Origin: Pseudomonadota bacterium
GTDB taxonomy: Bacteria > Pseudomonadota > Alphaproteobacteria > Azospirillales > Azospirillaceae
Reading direction: 5' to 3'
Assembly: GCA_023411035.1 (NCBI GenBank)
Contig: JAEYPE010000168.1
Location: 1-14,381 of the forward strand
Length of the DNA: 14,381 nucleotides
Part shown: positions 14,315 through 14,381 of the stretch, piece after piece
How the letters are laid out: each line of letters opens with the position of its first letter
Numbering within the stretch: position 1 is the stretch's first letter
Notes under the pieces: generated by a model
What the model was told of the DNA's origin: nothing
Seen by the model: the letters and a program-made list of their open reading frames with translations, nothing else
Database searches by the model: none
Translations under genes and position numbers: made by a program

Positions 14315-14381
14315 CCGCCTCCCACGACGCCGGGGCCGCTGCAGAGCGGAACGGCGGCAGGGAAACGGAAGAAGAGACGAA

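Overview
The window is GC-rich DNA with strong G/C preference at third codon positions. The protein families, a fused polyamine-type permease and generally close protein resemblance suggest an alphaproteobacterium, most likely a Rhodospirillales member such as Azospirillum. This is inferred from recall, not from a search. I see no mobile element, CRISPR array, tRNA or rRNA in the window.

Region 1 (1-3266, minus strand) is the start of a tripartite efflux operon: an MdtA-like adaptor followed 28 bases later by an MdtB-like RND pump that runs off the left edge. An imperfect palindrome overlaps the likely promoter. Region 2 (3314-6266) holds two divergent metabolic genes. One is an AruH-like PLP aminotransferase on the minus strand, the other a succinyl-CoA:acetate CoA-transferase of the AarC type on the plus strand. 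A 15-bp palindrome lies in the 262-bp gap between them, and a perfect hairpin closes the transferase gene. Region 3 (6289-6675) is a small unrecognised minus-strand gene.

Region 4 (6703-14275) is the most interesting part. It is a minus-strand cluster, read right to left: crotonase-family enzyme, Tat-exported PotD-type solute-binding protein, PotA-type ATPase, one fused PotB-PotC-type permease, and a CaiC-like acyl-CoA ligase, ending in a 14-bp-stem hairpin. A divergent IclR-family regulator sits at its head. The 165-bp gap between regulator and crotonase contains an AT-rich island with two overlapping inverted repeats. The layout suggests that a small organic acid or cationic carboxylate is imported, activated to a CoA thioester and then processed by the crotonase, under IclR control. 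The crotonase has Gln at the position of the first catalytic Glu of classical enoyl-CoA hydratases, so it may not be an ordinary hydratase. The substrate cannot be read from sequence.

The right edge (14276-14381) carries a well-spaced sigma70-like promoter with an A-rich upstream tract and a GC-rich discriminator. It points out of the window, possibly towards a stable RNA operon.
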